Source of the DNA: Verrucomicrobiales bacterium
GTDB lineage: Bacteria; Verrucomicrobiota; Verrucomicrobiia; Verrucomicrobiales; DEV007
Reading direction: 5' to 3'
Length of the DNA stretch: 13,791 bases
Assembly (NCBI GenBank): GCA_013003335.1
Contig: JABDJT010000233.1
Location: 1 to 13,791, forward strand
Below, piece by piece: positions 12,158 to 13,791 of this stretch; the first letter of the stretch is position 1, and the number at the start of each line of letters is the position of its first letter. Made by a program: the position numbers and the translations under genes. The notes under the pieces are model-generated. The model saw only the letters and a program-made list of their open reading frames with translations, was not told where the DNA came from and ran no database searches.

Positions 12158-13723
12158 ATGAAATCGATTGTTTCCGTCTCCCTTTCCGTTCTTCTTCTCC
12201 TCACCTGCAGCTGCAGGGAAAATTCCGATCCGTCTCAACCGTTGGGCTCAATCCAAATCGATTCCGTTCCGCTGGAGGGAACCGTCCTGTTTCTCGGGGA
12301 CTCGATTACGCATGCGGGTCATTACATTACCGATATTGAAGCTGTCCTGCGGGCAGGTGGCGATTTAGAAACGGAATTGATCAACCTCGGCCTGCCGAGC
12401 GAGACTTGCACCGGACTCTCGGAACCGGATCATCCGTTCCCCCGGCCAAACGTCCACGACCGGATCGATTCGGCGCTGGAGAAGGTGAAGCCGGACCTCG
12501 TTTTTGCCTGCTACGGGATGAACGACGGAATCTATCACCCTTTTTCGAGAGACCGCTTCGCCGCTTACCAACAGGGAATTGAGGCGATTATCGAAAAGGT
12601 CAACGCTGCCGGCGCGAAGTTGGTTTTGATGACCCCTCCCCCTTTCGATCCGGAGCCGTTGCGTGCGAAAAACAAGCTGCTGCCGGCTCAGACAGATCAG
12701 GATTTTGCCTGGTTTCAGATTTACGAAAGTTACGACACGGAGGTACTGGCAAAATACGCGGAATGGATTTTGCAGCAGCAGGGGCGGAGTGACATCGCCG
12801 GCGTGATCGACCTTCGCTCGCCCGTGCTGGAGGCGGTCGAGGAAGGGCGGAAAGCGGATCCGGATTTCACCTACTCGAATGACGGCGTTCATCTGAATGC
12901 CGAAGGCCACGAGATTCTCTCGCAGGCGATCCTGGCTGCGTTTTCCAAAACTCCGGAAAGCCCCATCGATTCGGAGGACCGTTCGCGAATCGCGAAGAAA
13001 CAGCAAATTTTGCACAATGCCTGGCTGAGTCATGTTGGCCATACGCGTCCGGGTGTGGCTCCGGGCCTGCCGCTGGAGACAGCGCGGATCGCGGCCCAAT
13101 TGGTCGATTCAGGCGAAAACCCGCAGAAACTGTCCAATGGTGTCGATTTGAAAAACTGGGAGGGAGACGAATCGATCTGGACGGTCGAGGACGGGATGAT
13201 CGTCGGCCGCAATAACGAGCCGGTTCCTTCGAGCACCTATTTGTTCACGAAAAAACCCTACCGCGAGTTCCGGCTGATTTTTGACGTGAAACAGACCGTG
13301 TCACCCGATCACTCGACGATGCATTCGGCCGTGGCCGTGCTGGGCGAGCGTTTCACGGACAAGGGTGATAATGACTTCGGATTTAAAGGCCCGTTGTTGA
13401 TGTTCTGCCACGACTGGGGAATCTGGGATGCCTATCGCCGCAATCGGATTGAGCCGGCCGGCCAGAAAGGCGGGCTCCGGATCGAGGCCGAGCGCAAGGG
13501 CGACTGGAATCGCTGTGAGGTCCTCCTGAAGGGAAACCGCATTCGATTCGTGGCGAATGGCGAGCTGGTTTTTGATTTCACGGACGATCCGGAGATGCTG
13601 CAGAAATCCCCGATCGGCCTGCAGATTCACAGCAACCAACGTCCGCAGGAGTATCGGTTTCGCGGGCTGATTTTGTGCGAGAACCCGGGGGAGGAATTGG
13701 TGACGCTCGGCCAGCAGCAGTAA
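12158..13723 (+). CDS. Lipoprotein: SGNH/GDSL hydrolase fused to a DUF1080-type (3-keto-disaccharide hydrolase/laminin-like) domain
   Basis: A 521-residue exported protein. Residues 1-20 form a short lipoprotein signal with LLTC before the charged tail, so membrane anchoring by lipidation is likely. The SGNH domain covers about 40-275 with GDSIT (nucleophile S49), GMND (G120, N122) and DGVHLN (D242, H245), the complete set for an esterase or carbohydrate deacetylase. From about 324 a second domain starts NGVDLKNWEG and WTVEDGMIVG and continues to GLQIHSNQRPQEYRFRGL, the usual pattern of DUF1080 proteins linked to glycan breakdown. Together this suggests deacylation and processing of an external polysaccharide; the substrate is unknown. 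ATG 12158 fits the signal peptide; GTG 12137 would add seven residues. AAAGGA before it is the only Shine-Dalgarno-like sequence in the window. Its stop lies 3 nt from the converging tRNA gene. Confidence 0.9.
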   Translation: MKSIVSVSLSVLLLLTCSCRENSDPSQPLGSIQIDSVPLEGTVLFLGDSITHAGHYITDIEAVLRAGGDLETELINLGLPSETCTGLSEPDHPFPRPNVHDRIDSALEKVKPDLVFACYGMNDGIYHPFSRDRFAAYQQGIEAIIEKVNAAGAKLVLMTPPPFDPEPLRAKNKLLPAQTDQDFAWFQIYESYDTEVLAKYAEWILQQQGRSDIAGVIDLRSPVLEAVEEGRKADPDFTYSNDGVHLNAEGHEILSQAILAAFSKTPESPIDSEDRSRIAKKQQILHNAWLSHVGHTRPGVAPGLPLETARIAAQLVDSGENPQKLSNGVDLKNWEGDESIWTVEDGMIVGRNNEPVPSSTYLFTKKPYREFRLIFDVKQTVSPDHSTMHSAVAVLGERFTDKGDNDFGFKGPLLMFCHDWGIWDAYRRNRIEPAGQKGGLRIEAERKGDWNRCEVLLKGNRIRFVANGELVFDFTDDPEMLQKSPIGLQIHSNQRPQEYRFRGLILCENPGEELVTLGQQQ

Positions 13724-13726
13724 AAA

Positions 13727-13791
13727 TGGCGGACAGGGTGGGATTCGAACCCACGGTAGAGTTTCCCCTACACACGCTTTCCAAGCGTGCT
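13727..13791 (-). tRNA. tRNA-Ser (anticodon GGA), 5' part outside the window
   Basis: On the minus strand the 3' end reads CCTGTCC, discriminator G and an encoded CCA (13729-13727). The T arm GTGGG-TTCGAAT-CCCAC precedes it. A long variable arm of about six pairs (GTAGGG/CTCTAC around GAAA) marks a class II tRNA. The anticodon arm CACGC-TTGGAAA-GCGTG has anticodon GGA at 13782-13780, reading UCC and UCU. The acceptor 5' strand and the D arm lie beyond the edge. Confidence 0.93.

Overview
The window looks like chromosomal DNA of a moderately GC-rich bacterium, most likely a verrucomicrobial (or related PVC-group) lineage. This is an inference from gene content: a PEP-CTERM surface protein, a lipoprotein joining an SGNH esterase to a DUF1080-type domain, a VWA protein with two N-terminal membrane helices and a glutamine-amidotransferase-like segment, and a PPi-type phosphofructokinase. 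Almost no gene start is preceded by a Shine-Dalgarno sequence. No transposase, integrase, phage gene or CRISPR array is visible.

Layout. Minus strand, left side: the N-terminal 406 codons of a VWA membrane protein (1218 down to the window edge), preceded by a PPi-dependent phosphofructokinase (2503 to 1283). From a divergent intergenic region the plus strand carries a 1144-residue double-AAA+ protein of the ClpA/ClpB superfamily (2717-6151) with non-standard N- and C-terminal regions. It is followed by two genes clearly related to the small and large subunits of bacterial xanthine dehydrogenase (6327-7931 and 7946-10447). Next come a roughly 550-nt region without a gene I can support, a PEP-CTERM exported protein (11003-11872), a doubtful small ORF (11946-12140), the SGNH/DUF1080 lipoprotein (12158-13723), and a converging partial tRNA-Ser(GGA) at the right edge.

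Two things stand out. First, the xanthine dehydrogenase pair is intact as reading frames but has lost its redox motifs. Seven of the eight [2Fe-2S] cysteines of the small subunit are replaced, and the molybdopterin-binding glycine-rich loops of the large subunit are rewritten, while the overall fold signatures and both active-site glutamates seem to remain. The co-oriented neighbour is a Clp-like AAA+ protein whose first ATPase module has degenerate catalytic motifs and whose second lacks the usual tyrosine pore loop. Together they look like a repurposed, possibly non-redox complex with a dedicated AAA+ partner. Second, a 43-nt palindromic sequence family occurs five times, once in each sizeable intergenic gap. 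Four copies start within about 25 nt of a stop codon (or overlap it). The best copy is a 20-bp hairpin with a 3-nt loop and a T-tract, i.e. a terminator.

All family assignments and motif alignments were made by eye from remembered family signatures, without database searches.
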